A stretch of DNA of 64,000 nt from Megalopta genalis. Taxonomy: Eukaryota; Arthropoda; Insecta; Hymenoptera; Halictidae. The DNA lies in contig NW_027477083.1 of assembly GCF_051020955.1 (NCBI RefSeq), positions 36,795 to 100,794 of the forward strand, written 5' to 3'. The position numbers and the translations under genes were made by a program. The notes beneath the pieces were generated by a model that saw only the letters and a list, made by a program, of their open reading frames with translations, searched no databases and had not been told where the DNA came from. The stretch's first letter is position 1; the number at the start of each line of letters is the position of its first letter. Below, in pieces: positions 25,421 to 39,400 of the stretch.

Positions 25421-26429
25421 TGCAGCTAAATCATGTGTTTGGCATGCATTTGAAGCTAACTCGTTTGTTTCGCATGCTGTTGAAGCTATATCACCTATAA
25501 CCCGAGAGTTTGAAGCTCAATCATTTGCTTCGCATGGACTTGAAGCTAATCCTGCTACATCGCATTGACTTGAAGCTAAATCATGTGTTTCGCATGGGTT
25601 TGGAGCTAACTCGTTAGTTTCGTCTGCATTTGAAGCTATATCACTTATATCGCTCGTATCTGAAGCAAAATCATTTGTTTCGCACGGATTTCCAGTTGAA
25701 CCTTCTACATCGCATTGATTTGCAGCTAAATCATATGTTTCGCATAGATTTGAAGATCAGCCTTAATAATTCGCATGGATTTGAAGCTAACTCGTTAGTT
25801 TCGTCTGCATTTGAAGCTGTATCACTTATATCGCAGGTATCTGAATCTAAATCAATTGTGTCTCATGGATTTGAAGCTAAACCTGCTACATAGCATTGAT
25901 TTAATGCTAAATCATGTGTTTCGCTTGCATTGGAAGCTGACTCGTTTATTTCGTCTGCATTTGAAGCTGTATCACTTATATCGCAAGTATCTGAAGCTAA
26001 ATCATTTGTGTCGCATGGATTTGAAGCTAAACCTTCTACATCGCATTGATTTGAAGCTAAATCATGTAATTCGCTTGGATTGGAAGCTTAATCGTTTGTT
26101 TCGCCTATATTTGAAGATATGTCACTTATATCCCAAGTGTTTGAAGATAAATCATTTGTTTCGAATGGATTTCAAGCTAAACCATCTACATCGCATTGAT
26201 TTAATGCTAAATCATGTTTTTCGCTTGGATTGGAAGCTAACTCGTTTATTTCGTCTGCATTTGAAGCTGTATCACTTATATCGCAAGTATCTGAAGCTAA
26301 ATCATTTGTGTCTCATGGATTTGAAGCTAAACCTTCCACATAGCATTTATTTGCAGCTAAATCATGTGTTTCGCATGGATTTGGAGCTATATCGTTAGTT
26401 TCGTCTGCATTTGAAGCTATATCACTTTT

Positions 26430-27520
26430 ATACCAAGTGTTTGAAGCTAAATCATTTGTTTCGCATGGATTTGAAGCTAAACCTTCTACATCGAATTGAT
26501 TTGAAGCTAAATTATGTGATTCGCTTGGATTGGAAGCTAACTCGTTGGTTTCGTCTGCATTTGAAGCTATATCACTTATATCCCAAGTATTTGAAGCTAA
26601 ATCATTTGTTACGCATGGATTTGGAGCTAAACCTTCTACATCGCATTTATTTGCAGCTAAATCATCTGTTTGGCATGGATTTGAAGCTAACTCGTTTGTA
26701 TCGTCTGGATTTGAAGCTATATCACATATATCTCAAGTGTTTGAAGCTCAATCATTTGCTTCACATGGATTTGAAGCTAAACCTTCCACATCGCATTGAT
26801 TAGCAGCTAAATCATGAGTTTCGCATGGATTTGAAGCTAACTCGTTTGTTTCATCTGCATTTGAAGCTATATCACATATATCCCAAGTGTTTCAAGCTCA
26901 ATCATTTGCTTCGCATGGATTTGAAGCTAATCGTTCTACATCGCATTGATTTGAAGCTAAATCATGTGTTTCGCATGGATTTGGAGCTAACTCGTTTATT
27001 TCGTCTGCATTTGTAGCTGTATCACTTATATCGCAAGTATCTGACGCTAAATCATTTATGTCTCATGGATTTGAAGCTAAACCTTCTAAATCGCATGAAT
27101 TTTAAGCTAAATCATGTGTTCCGCATGGATTTGAGGATAACACGTTTGTTTCGACTGCAGTTGAAGCCATATCACATATATTGCAAGTAACTGAAGCTAA
27201 ATCATTGGTTTCGCATGGATTTGAAGATAAAGCTTCGACATCGCATTGATTTTCTGTTAAATCATGTGTTTTTCATGGATTTGAAGCTAACTCGTCTGTT
27301 TCGCATGCAGCTGAAGCTATATCACCTATATCCCCAGTGTTTGCTGCTCAATCATTTGTTTCGCATGGATTTGAAGCTAAACCTTCTAAATCGCATGAAT
27401 TTTAAGCTAAATCATGTGTTCCTCATGGATTTAAGGCTAGCACGTTTGTTTCGTCTGCACTTGAAGCAATATCACATATATCGCTATTATCTGAAGCTAA
27501 ATCATGTGTTTCGCATGGCT
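26430..27520. repeat. Segmental duplication D4, copy 1
   Basis: This stretch matches 27990-28930. The offset is 1,560 bp (52 monomers) in its first part (for example 26825 to 28385) and 1,410 bp in its second part (27215 to 28625), because copy 2 lost five monomers. Shared rare variants include CATCTGTTTGGCATGG, TGATTAGCAGC and TTTTTCATGG. Confidence 0.85.
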
Positions 27521-27989
27521 TTGAAGCTAACTCGTTTGTTTCGTCTGCATTTGAAGCTATATCACTTATATCCCAAGTGTTTGAAGATAAATCAATTGTT
27601 TCGGATGGATTTGAAGCTAAACCTTCTACATCGCATGGACTTGAAGCTAACTCGTTTGTTTCGCATGCAGCTGAAGCTATATCACCTATATCCCAAGTGT
27701 TTGCAGCTCAATCATTTGTTTCGCATGGATTTGAAGCTAAACCTTCTAAATCGCATGAATTTTAAACTAAATCATTTGTTCCGCATGGATTTGAAGCTAA
27801 CGCGTTTGTTTCGTCTGCACTTGAAGCAATATCACATATATCGCTATTATCTGAAGATAAATCATTTGTTTCGCATGGATTTGAAGCTAAACCTTCAACA
27901 TCGCATTGATTTGAAGCTAAATCATTTGTTTCGCATGGATTTGGAGCTAACTCGTTTGTTTCGTCTGCATTTGAAGCTATATCACTTAT

Positions 27990-28930
27990 ATCCCAAGTGT
28001 TTGAAGCTAAATCATTTGTTTCGCATGGATTTGAAGCTAAACCTTCTACATCGAATTGATTTGAAGCTAAATTATGTGATTTGCTTGGATTGGAAGCTAA
28101 CTCGTTGGTTTCGTCTGCATTTGAAGCTATATCACTTATATCCCAAGTATTTGAAGCTAAATCATTTGTTACGCATGGATTTGGAGCTAAACCTTCTACA
28201 TCGCATTTATTTGCAGCTAAATCATCTGTTTGGCATGGATTTGAAGCTAACTCGTTTGTATCGTCTGGATTTGAAGCTATATCACATATATCTCAAGTGT
28301 TTGAAGCTCAATCATTTGCTTCACATGGATTTGAAGCTAAACCTTCCACATCGCATTGATTAGCAGCTAAATCATGAGTTTCGCATGGATTTGAAGCTAA
28401 CTCGTTTGTTTCATCTGCATTTGAAGCTATATCACATATATCCCAAGTGTTTCAAGCTCAATCATTTGCTTCGCATGGATTTGAAGCTAATCGTTCTACA
28501 TCGCATTGATTTGAAGCTAAATCATGTGTTCCGCATGGATTTGAGGATAACACGTTTGTTTCGACTGCAGTTGAAGCCATATCACATATATCGCAAGTAA
28601 CTGAAGCTAAATCATTGGTTTCGCATGGATTTGAAGATAAAGCTTCGACATCGCATTGATTTTCTGTTAAATCATGTGTTTTTCATGGATTTGAAGCTAA
28701 CTCGTCTGTTTCGCATGCAGCTGAAGCTATATCACCTATATCCCCAGTGTTTGCTGCTCAATCATTTGTTTCGCATGGATTTGAAGCTAAACCTTCTAAA
28801 TCGCATGAATTTTAAGCTAAATCATGTGTTCCTCATGGATTTAAGGCTAGCACGTTTGTTTCGTCTGCACTTGAAGCAATATCACATATACCGCTATTAT
28901 CTGAAGCTAAATCATGTGTTTCGCATGGAT
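27990..28930. repeat. Segmental duplication D4, copy 2
   Basis: This is the second copy of 26430-27520, shorter by 150 bp. Its right end (about 28930, equivalent to about 27520) coincides with the switch to 60-bp dimers, so the family switch lies on a recombination breakpoint. Confidence 0.85.
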
Positions 28931-30496
28931 TTGAAGCAAAACCTTCTACTTCGCATTGATTTGAAGCCAAATCAATTGTTACGCATGCATTTGAAGCTAA
29001 ACCTTCTTTTCGGCATTGATTTGAAGCTAAATCATGTGTTTCGCATTCATTTGAAGCGAAACCTTCTACTCCACATTGATTTCAAGCTAAATCAAGTGTT
29101 TCGCATGCATTTGAAGCTAAACCTTAAACTCCGAATTGATTTGAAGCTAAATCATGTGTTTCGCATGGATTTGAAGCAAAACCTTCTACTTCGCATTGAT
29201 TTGAAGCAAAATCATTTGTTACGCATGCATTTGAAGCTAAACCTTCTTTTCGGCATTGATTTGCAGCTAAATCATGTGTTTCGCATTCATTTGAAGCGAA
29301 ACCTTCTACTCCACATTGATTTCAAGCTAAGTCATGTGTTTCGCATGGATTGGAAGCAAAACCTTCTACTTCGCATTGATTGGAAGCTAACTCATGTGTT
29401 TCGTATGCATTTGAAGCTAAACCTTCTACTCCTCATTGATATGAAGCTAAATCATGTGTTTCGCGTGCATATGAAGCTAAACCTTCTGTTCCGCATTGAT
29501 TTGGAGCTAAATCAAGTGTTTCGCATGCATTTGAAGCTAAACCTTCTACTCCGCATTCATTTGAAGCTAAATCATGTGTTTCGCATGCATTTGAAGCTAA
29601 ACATTCTACTCCGCATTGATATGAAGCTAAGTCATGTCTTTCGCATGGATTTGATGCGATCTCGTTTGTTTCGCATGCAGTTGAAGCTAAATCATTTATA
29701 TCTCAAGTATTTGAAGATAACTCATGTGTTTCGCATGCATTTGAAGCTAAACCTTCTACTCCGCATTGATTTGAAGCTAAATCATGTGTTTCGCATGCAT
29801 TTGAAGCTAAACCTTCTATTCCGCATTGATTTGAAGCTAAATCATGTGTTTCGCATGCATTTGAAGCTAAACCTTCTACTCGGCATTGATTTGAAGCTAA
29901 ATCATGTGTTTCGCATGCATTTGAAGCTAAACCTTCTATTCCGCATTGATTTGAAGCTAAATCATGTGTTTCGCATGCATTTGAAGCTAAACCTTCTACT
30001 CGGCATTGATTTGAAGCTAAATCATGTGTTTCGCATGCATTTGAAGCTAAACCTTCCACCCCGCATTGAGTTGAAGCTAAATCAAGTGTTTCGCATGCAT
30101 TTGAAGCTAAACCTTCTACTCCGCATTCATTTGAAGCTAAATCATGTGTTTCGCATGCATTTGAAGCTAAACATTATACTCCGCATTGATTTGAAGCTAA
30201 GTCAAGTGTTTCGCATGGATTTGATGCGATCTCGTTTGTTTCGCATGCAGTTGAAGCTAAGTCATTTATATCTCAAGTATTTGACGCTAACTCATGTGTT
30301 TCGCAAGCATTTGAAGTTAAACCTTCTACTCCGCGTTGATTTGAAGCTAAATCATGTGTTTCGCATGCATTCGAAGCTAAACCTTACACTCCGCATTGAT
30401 TTGAAGCAAAATCATTTGTTACGCATGCATTTGAAGCTAAACCTTCTATTCGGCATTGATTTGAAGCAAAATCATGTGTTTCGCATGCATTTGTAG
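28625..30496 (+). other. Longest open frame in the satellite, plus strand (not called as a gene)
   Basis: 623 codons of a 10-residue pattern (LKLNHVFRMH and LKLNLLLRID types) rich in Leu, Lys, Arg, His and Asn. The frame crosses the A-to-B family switch. Its in-frame interruption at the right is a TAG created by TTTGTAGC, which recurs in many copies along the right half. Similar frames of 526-606 codons lie at 40223-41983, 50298-51878, 55038-56858 and 60557-62137. No domain, signal peptide or splice structure is recognisable, and the start positions are arbitrary points in the repeat. I regard all of them as incidental to a period divisible by three. Confidence 0.12.
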
Positions 30497-33400
30497 CTAA
30501 ACCTTCCACTCCGCATTGATTTCAAGCTAAGTCATGTGTTTCGCATGCATTTGAAGCTAAACCTTCTACTCCACATTGATTTCAAGCTAAGTCATGTGTT
30601 TCGCAAGGATTTGAAGCAAAACCTTCTACTTCGAATTGATTTGAAGCTAACTCATGTGTTTCGTATGCTTTTGAAGCTAAACCTTCTACTCCTCATTGAT
30701 TTGAAGCTAAATCGTGTGTTTCGTATGCATTTGAAGCTAAATCAAGTGTTTCGCATGCATTTGAAGCTAAACCTTCTACTCCGCATTGATTTGAAGCTAA
30801 ATCATGTGTTTCGCATGCATTTGAAGCAAAACCTTCCACTCCGCATTGATTTGAAGCTAAATCATGCGTTTCGCATGCATTCGAAGCTAAACCTTACACT
30901 CCGCATTGATTTGAAGCAAAATCATTTGTTACGCATGCATTTGAAGCTAAACCTTCTATTCGGCATTGATTAGAAGCAAAATCATGTGTTTCGCATGCAT
31001 TTGTAGCTAAACCTTCCACAACCCATTGATTTCAAGCTAAGTCATGTGTTTCGCATGGATTTGAAGCAAAACCTTCTACTTCGCATTGATTTGAAGCAAA
31101 ATCATTTGTTACGCATGCATTTGAATCTAAACCTTCTTTTCGGCATTGATTTGAAGCTAAATCATGTGTTTCGCATTCATTTGAAGCGAAACCTTCTACT
31201 CCACATTGATTTCAAGCTAAGTCATGTGTTTCGCATGGATTTGAAGCAAAACCTTCTACTTCGCATTGATTGCAAGCTAACTCATGTGTTTCGTATGCAT
31301 TTGAAGCTAAACCTTCTACTCCTCATTGATATGAAGCTAAATCATGTGTTTCGCGTGCATTTGAAGCTAAACCTTCTGTTCCGCATTGATTTGGAGCTAA
31401 ATCAAGTGTTTCGCATGCATTTGAAGCTAAACCTTCTACTCCGCATTCATTTGAAGCTAAATCATGTGTTTCGCATGCATTTGAAGCTAAACCTTCTACT
31501 CCGCTTTGATATGAAGCTAAGTCATGTCTTTCGCATGGATTTGATGCGATCTCGTTTGTTTCGCATGCAGTTGAAGCTAAATCATTTATATCTCAAGTAT
31601 TTGAAGATAACTCATGTGTTTCGCATGCATTTGAAGCTAAACCTTCTACTCCGCATTGATTTGAAGCTAAATCATGTGTTTCGCATGCATTTGAAGCTAA
31701 ACCTTCTATTCCGCATTGATTTGAAGCTAAATCATGTGTTTCGCATGCATTTGAAGCTAAACCTTGTACTCGGCATTCATTTGAAGCTAAATCATGTGTT
31801 TCGCATGCATTTGAAGCTAAACCTTCTATTCCGCACTGATTTGAAGCTAACTCATGTGTTTCGCATGCATTTGAAGTTAAACCTTCTACTCCGCATTGAT
31901 TTGAAGCTAAATCATGTGTGTAGCATGCATTTGAAGCTAATCCTCCCACACCGCTTTGATTTGAAGCTAAATCATGTGTTTCGCATGCATTCGAAGCTAA
32001 ACCTTACACTCCGCATTGATTTGAAGTAAAATCATTTGTTAGGCATGCATTTGAAGCTAAACCTTCCACCCCGCATTGATTTGAAGCTAAATCAAGTGTT
32101 TCGCATGCATTTGAAGCTAAACCGTAAACTCCGAAATGATTTGAAGCTAAATCATGTTTTTCGCATGCATTTGAAGCTAAATCAAGTGTTTCGCATTGAT
32201 TTGAAGCCAAGTCAAGTGTTTCGCATGGATTTGATGCGATCTCGTTTGTTTCGCATGCAGTTGAAGCTAAGTCATTTATATCTCAAGTATTTGACGCTAA
32301 CTCATGTGTTTCGCATGCATTTGAAGTTAAACCTTCTACTCCGCGTTGATTTGAAGCTAAATCATGTGTTTCGCATGTATTTGAAGCTAAACCTTCCACT
32401 CCGCATTGATATGAAGCTAAATCATGTGTTTCGCATGCATTCGAAGCTAAACCTTACACTCCGCATTGATTTGAAGCTATATCATGTGTTTCGCATGCAT
32501 TCGAAGCTAAACCTTACACTCCGCATTGATTTGAAGCAAAATCATTTGTTACGCATGCATTTGAAGCTAAACCTTCTATTCGGCATTGATTTGAAGCAAA
32601 ATCATGTGTTTCGCATGCATTTGTAGCTAAACCTTCCACAACGCATTGATTTCAAGCTAAGTCATGTGTTTCGCATGGATTTGAAGCAAAACCTTCTTCT
32701 TCGCATTGATTTGAAGCAAAATCATTTGTTACGCATGCATTTGAAGCTAAACCTTCTTTTCGGCATTGATTTGAAGCTAAATCATGTGTTTCGCATTCAT
32801 TTGAAGCGAAACCTTCTACTCCACATTGATTTCAAGCTAAGTCATGTGTTTCGCATGGATTTGAAGCAAAACCTTCTACTTCGCATTGATTGGAAGCTAA
32901 CTCATGTGTTTCGTATGCATTTGAAGCTAAACCTTCTACTCCTCATTGATATGAAGCTAAATCATGTGTTTCGCGTGCATTTGAAGCTAAACCTTCTGTT
33001 CCGCATTGATTTGGAGCTAAATCAAGTGTTTCGCATGCATTTGAAGCTAAACCTTCTACTCCGCATTCATTTGAAGCTAAATCATGTGTTTCGCATGCAT
33101 TTGAAGCTAAACCTTCTACTCCGCTTTGATATGAAGCTAAGTCATGTCTTTCGCATGGATTTGATGCGATCTCGTTTGTTTCGCAAGCAGTTGAAGCTAA
33201 ATCATTTATATCTCAAGTATTTGAAGATAACTCATCTGTTTCGCATGCATTTGAAGCTAAACCTTCTACTCCGCATTGATTTGAAGCTAAATCATGTGTT
33301 TCGCATGCATTTGAAGCTAAACCTTCTATTCCGCATTGATTTGAAGCTAAATCATGTGTTTCGCATGCATTTGAAGCTAAACCTTCTACTCGGCATTGAT

Positions 33401-36400
33401 TTGAAGCTAAATCATGTGTTTCGCATGCATTTGAAGCTAAACCTTCTATTCCGCACTGATTTGAAGCTAACTCATGTGTTACGCATGCATTTGAAGTTAA
33501 ACCTTCTACTCCGCATTGATTTGAAGCTAAATCATGTGTGTCGCATGCATTTGAAGCTAATCCTCCCACACCGCATTGATTTGAAGCTAAATCATGTGTT
33601 TCGCATGCATTCGAAGCTAAACCTTACACTCCGCATTGATTTGTAGCAAAATCATTTGTTAGGCATGCATTTGAAGCTAAACCTTCCACCCCGCATTGAT
33701 TTGAAGCTAAATCAAGTGTTTCGCATGCATTTGAAGCTAAACCTTAAACTCCGAATTGATTTGAAGCTAAATCATGTGTTTCGCATGCATTTGAAGCTAA
33801 ACATTCTACTCCGCATTGATTTGAAGCCAAGTCAAGTGTTTCGCATGGATTTGATGCGATCTCGTTTGTTTCGCATGCAGTTGAAGCTAAGTCATTTATA
33901 TCTCAAGTATTTGACGCTAACTCATGTGTTTCGCATGCATTTGAAGTTAAACCTTCTACTCCGCGTTGATTTGAAGCTAAATCATGTGTTTCGCATGTAT
34001 TTGAAGCTAAACCTTCCACTCCGCATTGATATGAAGCTAAATCATGTGTTTCGCATGCATTTGTAGCTAACCCTTCCACTCCGCATTGATTTCAAGCTAA
34101 GTCATGTGTTTCGCATGCATTCGAAGCTAAACCTTACACTCCGCATTGATTTGAAGCAAAATCATTTGTTACGCATGCATTTGAAGCTAAACCTTCCACT
34201 CCGCATTGATTTGAAGCTAAATCATGTGTTTCGCATGCATTCGAAGCTAAACCTTACACTCCGCATTGATTTGAAGCAAAATCATTTGTTACGCATGCAT
34301 TTGAAGCTAAACCTTCTATTCGGCATTGATTTGAAGCAAAATCATGTGTTTCGCATGCATTTGTAGCTAAACCTTCCACTCCGCATTGATTTCAAGCTAA
34401 GTCATGTGTTTCGCATGCATTTGAAGCTAAACCTTAAACTCCGAATTGATTTGAAGCTAAATCATGTGTTTCGCATGCATTTGTAGCTAAACCTTCCACT
34501 CCGCATTGATTTCAAGCTAAGTCATGTGTTTCGCATGCATTTGAAGCTAAACCTTCTACTACACATTGATTTCAAGCTAAGTCATGTGTTTCGCACGGAT
34601 TTGAAGCAAAACCTTCTACTTCGAATTGATTTGAAGCTAACTCATGTGTTTCGTATGCTTTTGAAGCTAAACCTTCTACTCCTCATTGATTTGAAGCTAA
34701 ATCGTGTGTTTCGTATGCATTTGAAGCTAAATCAAGTGTTTCGCATGCATTTGAAGCTAAACCTTCTACTCCGCATTGATTTGAAGCTAAATCATGTGTT
34801 TCGCATGCATTTGAAGCAAAACCTTCCACTCCGCATTGATTTGAAGCTAAATCATGCGTTTCGCATGCATTCGAAGCTAAACCTTACACTCCCTATTGAT
34901 TTGAAGCAAAATCATTTGTTACGCATGCATTTGAAGCTAAACCTTCTATTCGGCATTGATTAGAAGCAAAATCATGTGTTTCGCATGCATTTGTAGCTAA
35001 ACCTTCCACAACGCATTGATTTCAAGCTAAGTCATGTGTTTCGCATGGATTTGAAGCAAAACCTTCTACTTCGCATTGATTTGAAGCAAAATCATTTGTT
35101 ACGCATGCATTTGAAGCTAAACCTTCTTTTCGGCATTGATTTGAAGCTAAATCATGTGTTTCGCATTCATTTGAATCGAAACCTTCTACTCCACATTGAT
35201 TTCAAGCTAAGTCATGTGTTTCGCATGGATTTGAAGCAAAACCTTCTACTTCGCATTGATTGGAAGCTAACTCATGTGTTTCGTATGCATTTGAAGCTAA
35301 ACCTACTCCTCATTGATATGAAGCTAAATCATGTGTTTCGCGTGCATTTGAAGCTAAACCTTCTGTTCCGCATTGATTTGGAGCTAAATCAAGTGTTTCG
35401 CATGCATTTGAAGCTAAACCTTCTACTCCGCATTCATTTGAAGCTAAATCATGTGTTTCGCATGCATTTGAAGCTAAACCTTCTACTCCGCTTTGATATG
35501 AAGCTAAGTCATGTCTTTCGCATGGATTTGATGCGATCTCGTTTCTTTCGCATGCAGTTGAATCTAAATCATTTATATCTCAATTATTTGAAGATAACTC
35601 ATGTGTTTCGCATGCATTTGAAGCTAAACCTTCTACTCCGCATTGATTTGAAGCTAAATCATGTGTTTCGCATGCATTTGAAGCTAAACCTTCTATTCCG
35701 CATTGATTTGAAGCTAAATCATGTGTTTCGCATGCATTTGAAGCTAAACCTTCTACTCGGCATTGATTTGAAGCTAAATCATGTGTTTCGCATGCATTTG
35801 AAGCTAAACCTTCTATTCCGCACTGATTTGAAGCTAACTCATGTGTTTCGCATGCATTTGAAGTTAAACCTTCTACTCCGCATTGATTTGAAGCTAAATC
35901 ATGTGTGTCGCATGCATTTGAAGCTAATCCTCCCACACCGCTTTGATTTGAAGCTAAATCATGTGTTTCGCATGCATTTGTAGCTAAACCTTCCACAACG
36001 CATTGATTTCAAGCTAAGTCATGTGTTTCGCATGGATTTGAAGCAAAACCTTCTACTTCGCATTGATTTGAAGCAAGATCATTTGTTACGCATGCATTTG
36101 AAGCTAAACCTTCTTTTCGGCATTGATTTGAAGCTAAATCATGTGTTTCGCATTCATTTGAAGCGACACCTTCTACTCCACATTGATTTCAAGCTAAGTC
36201 ATGTGTTTCGCATGGATTTGAAGCAAAACCTTCTACTTCGCATTGATTGGAAGCTAACTCATGTGTTTCGTATGCATTTGAAGCTAAACCTTCTACTCCT
36301 CATTGATATGAAGCTAAATCATGTGTTTCGCGTGCATTTGAAGCTAAACCTTCTGTTCCGCATTGATTTGGAGCTAAATCAAGTGTTTCGCATGCATTTG

Positions 36401-39400
36401 AAGCTAAACCTTCTACTCCGCATTCATTTGAAGCTAAATCATGTGTTTCGCATGCATTTGAAGTTAAACCTTCTACTCCGCATTGATTTGAAGCTAAATC
36501 ATGTGTGTCGCATGCATTTGAAGCTAATCCTCCCACACCGCTTTGATTTGAAGCTAAATCATGTGTTTCGCATGCATTCGAAGCTAAACCTTACACTCCG
36601 CATTGATTTGAAGCAAAATCATTTGTTAGGCATGCATTTGAAGCTAAACCTTCCACCCCGCATTGATTTGAAGCTAAATCAAGTGTTTCGCATGCATTTG
36701 AAGCTAAACCTTAAACTCCGAATTGATTTGAAGCTAAATCATGTGTGTCGCATGCATTTGAAGCTAAACATTCTACTCCGCATTGATTTGAAGCCAAGTC
36801 AAGTGTTTCGCATGGATTTGATGCGATCTCGTTTGTTTCGCATGCAGTTGAAGCTAAGTCATTTATATCTCAAGTATTTGACGCTAACTCATGTGTTTCG
36901 CATGCATTTGAAGTTAAACCTTCTACTCCGCGTTGATTTGAAGCTAAATCATGTGTTTCGCATGTATTTGAAGCTAAACCTTCCACTCCGCATTGATATG
37001 AAGCTAAATCATGTGTTTCGCATGCATTCGAAGCTAAACCTTACACTCCGCATTGATTTGAAGCTATATCATGTGTTTCGCATGCATTCGAAGCTAAACC
37101 TTACACTCCGCATTGATTTGAAGCAAAATCATTTGTTACGCATGCATTTGAAGCTAAACCTTCTATTCGGCATTGATTTGAAGCAAAATCATGTGTTTCG
37201 CATGCATTTGTAGCTAAACCTTCCACAACGCATTGATTTCAAGCTAAGTCATGTGTTTCGCATGGATTTGAAGCAAAACCTTCTACTTCGCATTGATTTG
37301 AAGCAAAATCATTTGTTACGCATGCATTTGAAGCTAAACCTTCTTTTCGGCATTGATTTGAAGCTAAATCATGTGTTTCGCATTCATTTGAAGCGAAACC
37401 TTCTACTCCACATTGATTTCAAGCTAAGTCATGTGTTTCGCATGGATTTGAAGCAAAACCTTCTACTTCGCATTGATTGGAAGCTAACTCATGTGTTTCG
37501 TACGCATTTGAAGCAAAACCTTCTACTTCGCATTGATTGGAAGCTAACTCATGTGTTTCGTACGCATTTGAAGCTAAACCTTCTACTCCTCATTGATATG
37601 AAGCTAAATCATGTGTTTCGCGTGCATTTGAAGCTAAACCTTCTGTTCCGCATTGATTTGGAGCTAAATCAAGTGTTTCGCATGCATTTGAAGCTAAACC
37701 TTCTACTCCGCATTCATTTGAAGCTAAATCATGTGTTTCGCATGCATTTGAAGCTAAACCTTCTACTCCGCATTGATTTGACGCTAAATCATGTGTTTCG
37801 CATGCATTTGAAGCTAAACCTTCTATTCCGCATTGATTTGAAGCTAAATCATGTGTTTCGCATGCATTTGAAGCTAAACCTTCTACTCGGCATTGATTTG
37901 AAGCTAAATCATGTGTTTCGCATGCATTTGAAGCTAAACCTTCTATTCCGCACTGATTTGAAGCTAACTCATGTGTTTCGCATGCATTTGAAGTTAAACC
38001 TTCTACTCCGCATTGATTTGAAGCTAAATCATGTGTGTCGCATGCATTTGAAGCTAATCCTCCCACACCGCATTGATTTGAAGCTAAATCATGTGTTTCG
38101 CATGCATTCGAAGCTAAACCTTACACTCCGCATTGATTTGTAGCAAAATCATTTGTTAGGCATGCATTTGAAGCTAAACCTTCCAACCCGCATTGATTTG
38201 AAGCTAAATCAAGTGTTTCGCATGCATTTGAAGCTAAACCTTAAACTCCGAATTGATTTGAACCTAAATCATGTGTTTCGCATGCATTTGAAGCTAAACA
38301 TTCTACTCCGCATTGATTTGAAGCCAAGTCAAGTGTTTCGCATGGATTTGATGCGATCTCGTTTGTTTCGCATGCAGTTGAAGCTAAGTCATTTATATCT
38401 CAAGTATTTGACGCTAACTCATGTGTTTCGCATGCATTTGAAGTTAAACCTTCTACTCCGCGTTGATTTGAAGCTAAATCATGTGTTTCGCATGTATTTG
38501 AAGCTAAACCTTCCACTCCGCATTGATATGAAGCTAAATCATGTGTTTCGCATGCATTCGAAGCTAAACCTTACACTCCGCATTGATTTGAAGCTATATC
38601 ATGTGTTTCGCATGCATTCGAAGCTAAACCTTACACTCCGTATTGATTTGAAACAAAATCATTTGTTACGCATGCATTTGAAGCTAAACCTTCTATTCGG
38701 CATTGATTTGAAGCAAAATCATGTGTTTCGCATGCATTTGTAGCTAACCCTTCCACTCCGCATTGATTTCAAGCTAAGTCATGTGTTTCGCATGCATTCG
38801 AAGCTAAACCTTACACTCCGCATTGATTTGAAGCAAAATCATTTGTTACGCATGCATTTGAAGCTAAACCTTCCACTCCGCATTGATTTGAAGCTAAATC
38901 ATGTGTTTCGCATGCATTCGAAGCTAAACCTTACACTCCGCATTGATTTGAAGCAAAATCATGTGTTTCGCATGCATTTGTAGCTAAACCTTCCACTCCG
39001 CATTCATTTGAAGCTAAATCATGTGTTTCGCATGTATTTGAAGCTAAACCTTCCACTCCTCATTGATATGAAGCTAAATCATGTGTTTCGCATGCATTCG
39101 AAGCTAAACCTTACACTCCGCATTGATTTGAAGCTATATCATGTGTTTCGCATGCATTCGAAGCTAAACCTTACACTCCGCTTTGATATGAAGCTAAGTC
39201 ATGTCTTTCGCATGGATTTGATGCGATCTCGTTTGTTTCGCATGCAGTTGAAGCTAAATCATTTATATCTCAAGTATTTGAAGATAACTCATGTGTTTCG
39301 CATGCATTTGAAGCTAAACCTTCTACTCCGCATTGATTTGAAGCTAAATCATGTGTTTCGCATGCATTTGAAGCTAAACCTTCTATTCCGCATTGATTTG

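Larger units (their letters stand above)
25421..28930. repeat. Satellite block A4: pentamer family up to the switch
   Basis: Pentamers continue with variants found only here and in the 42.7-kb island: CTTCTAAATCGCATGAATTTT, GGATAACACGTTTGTTTCG and TTGATTTTCTGTTAAATC. The block contains the 1.56-kb duplication D4 and ends at an abrupt change to the dimer family at about 28930. Confidence 0.8.

Noticed and set aside
2732..28930. Third-frame plus-strand repeats (FEAKSFVSHG type) as proteins
   Set aside because: The CATTGATTTG monomer puts a TGA in this frame in almost every higher-order unit, so no long frame exists.
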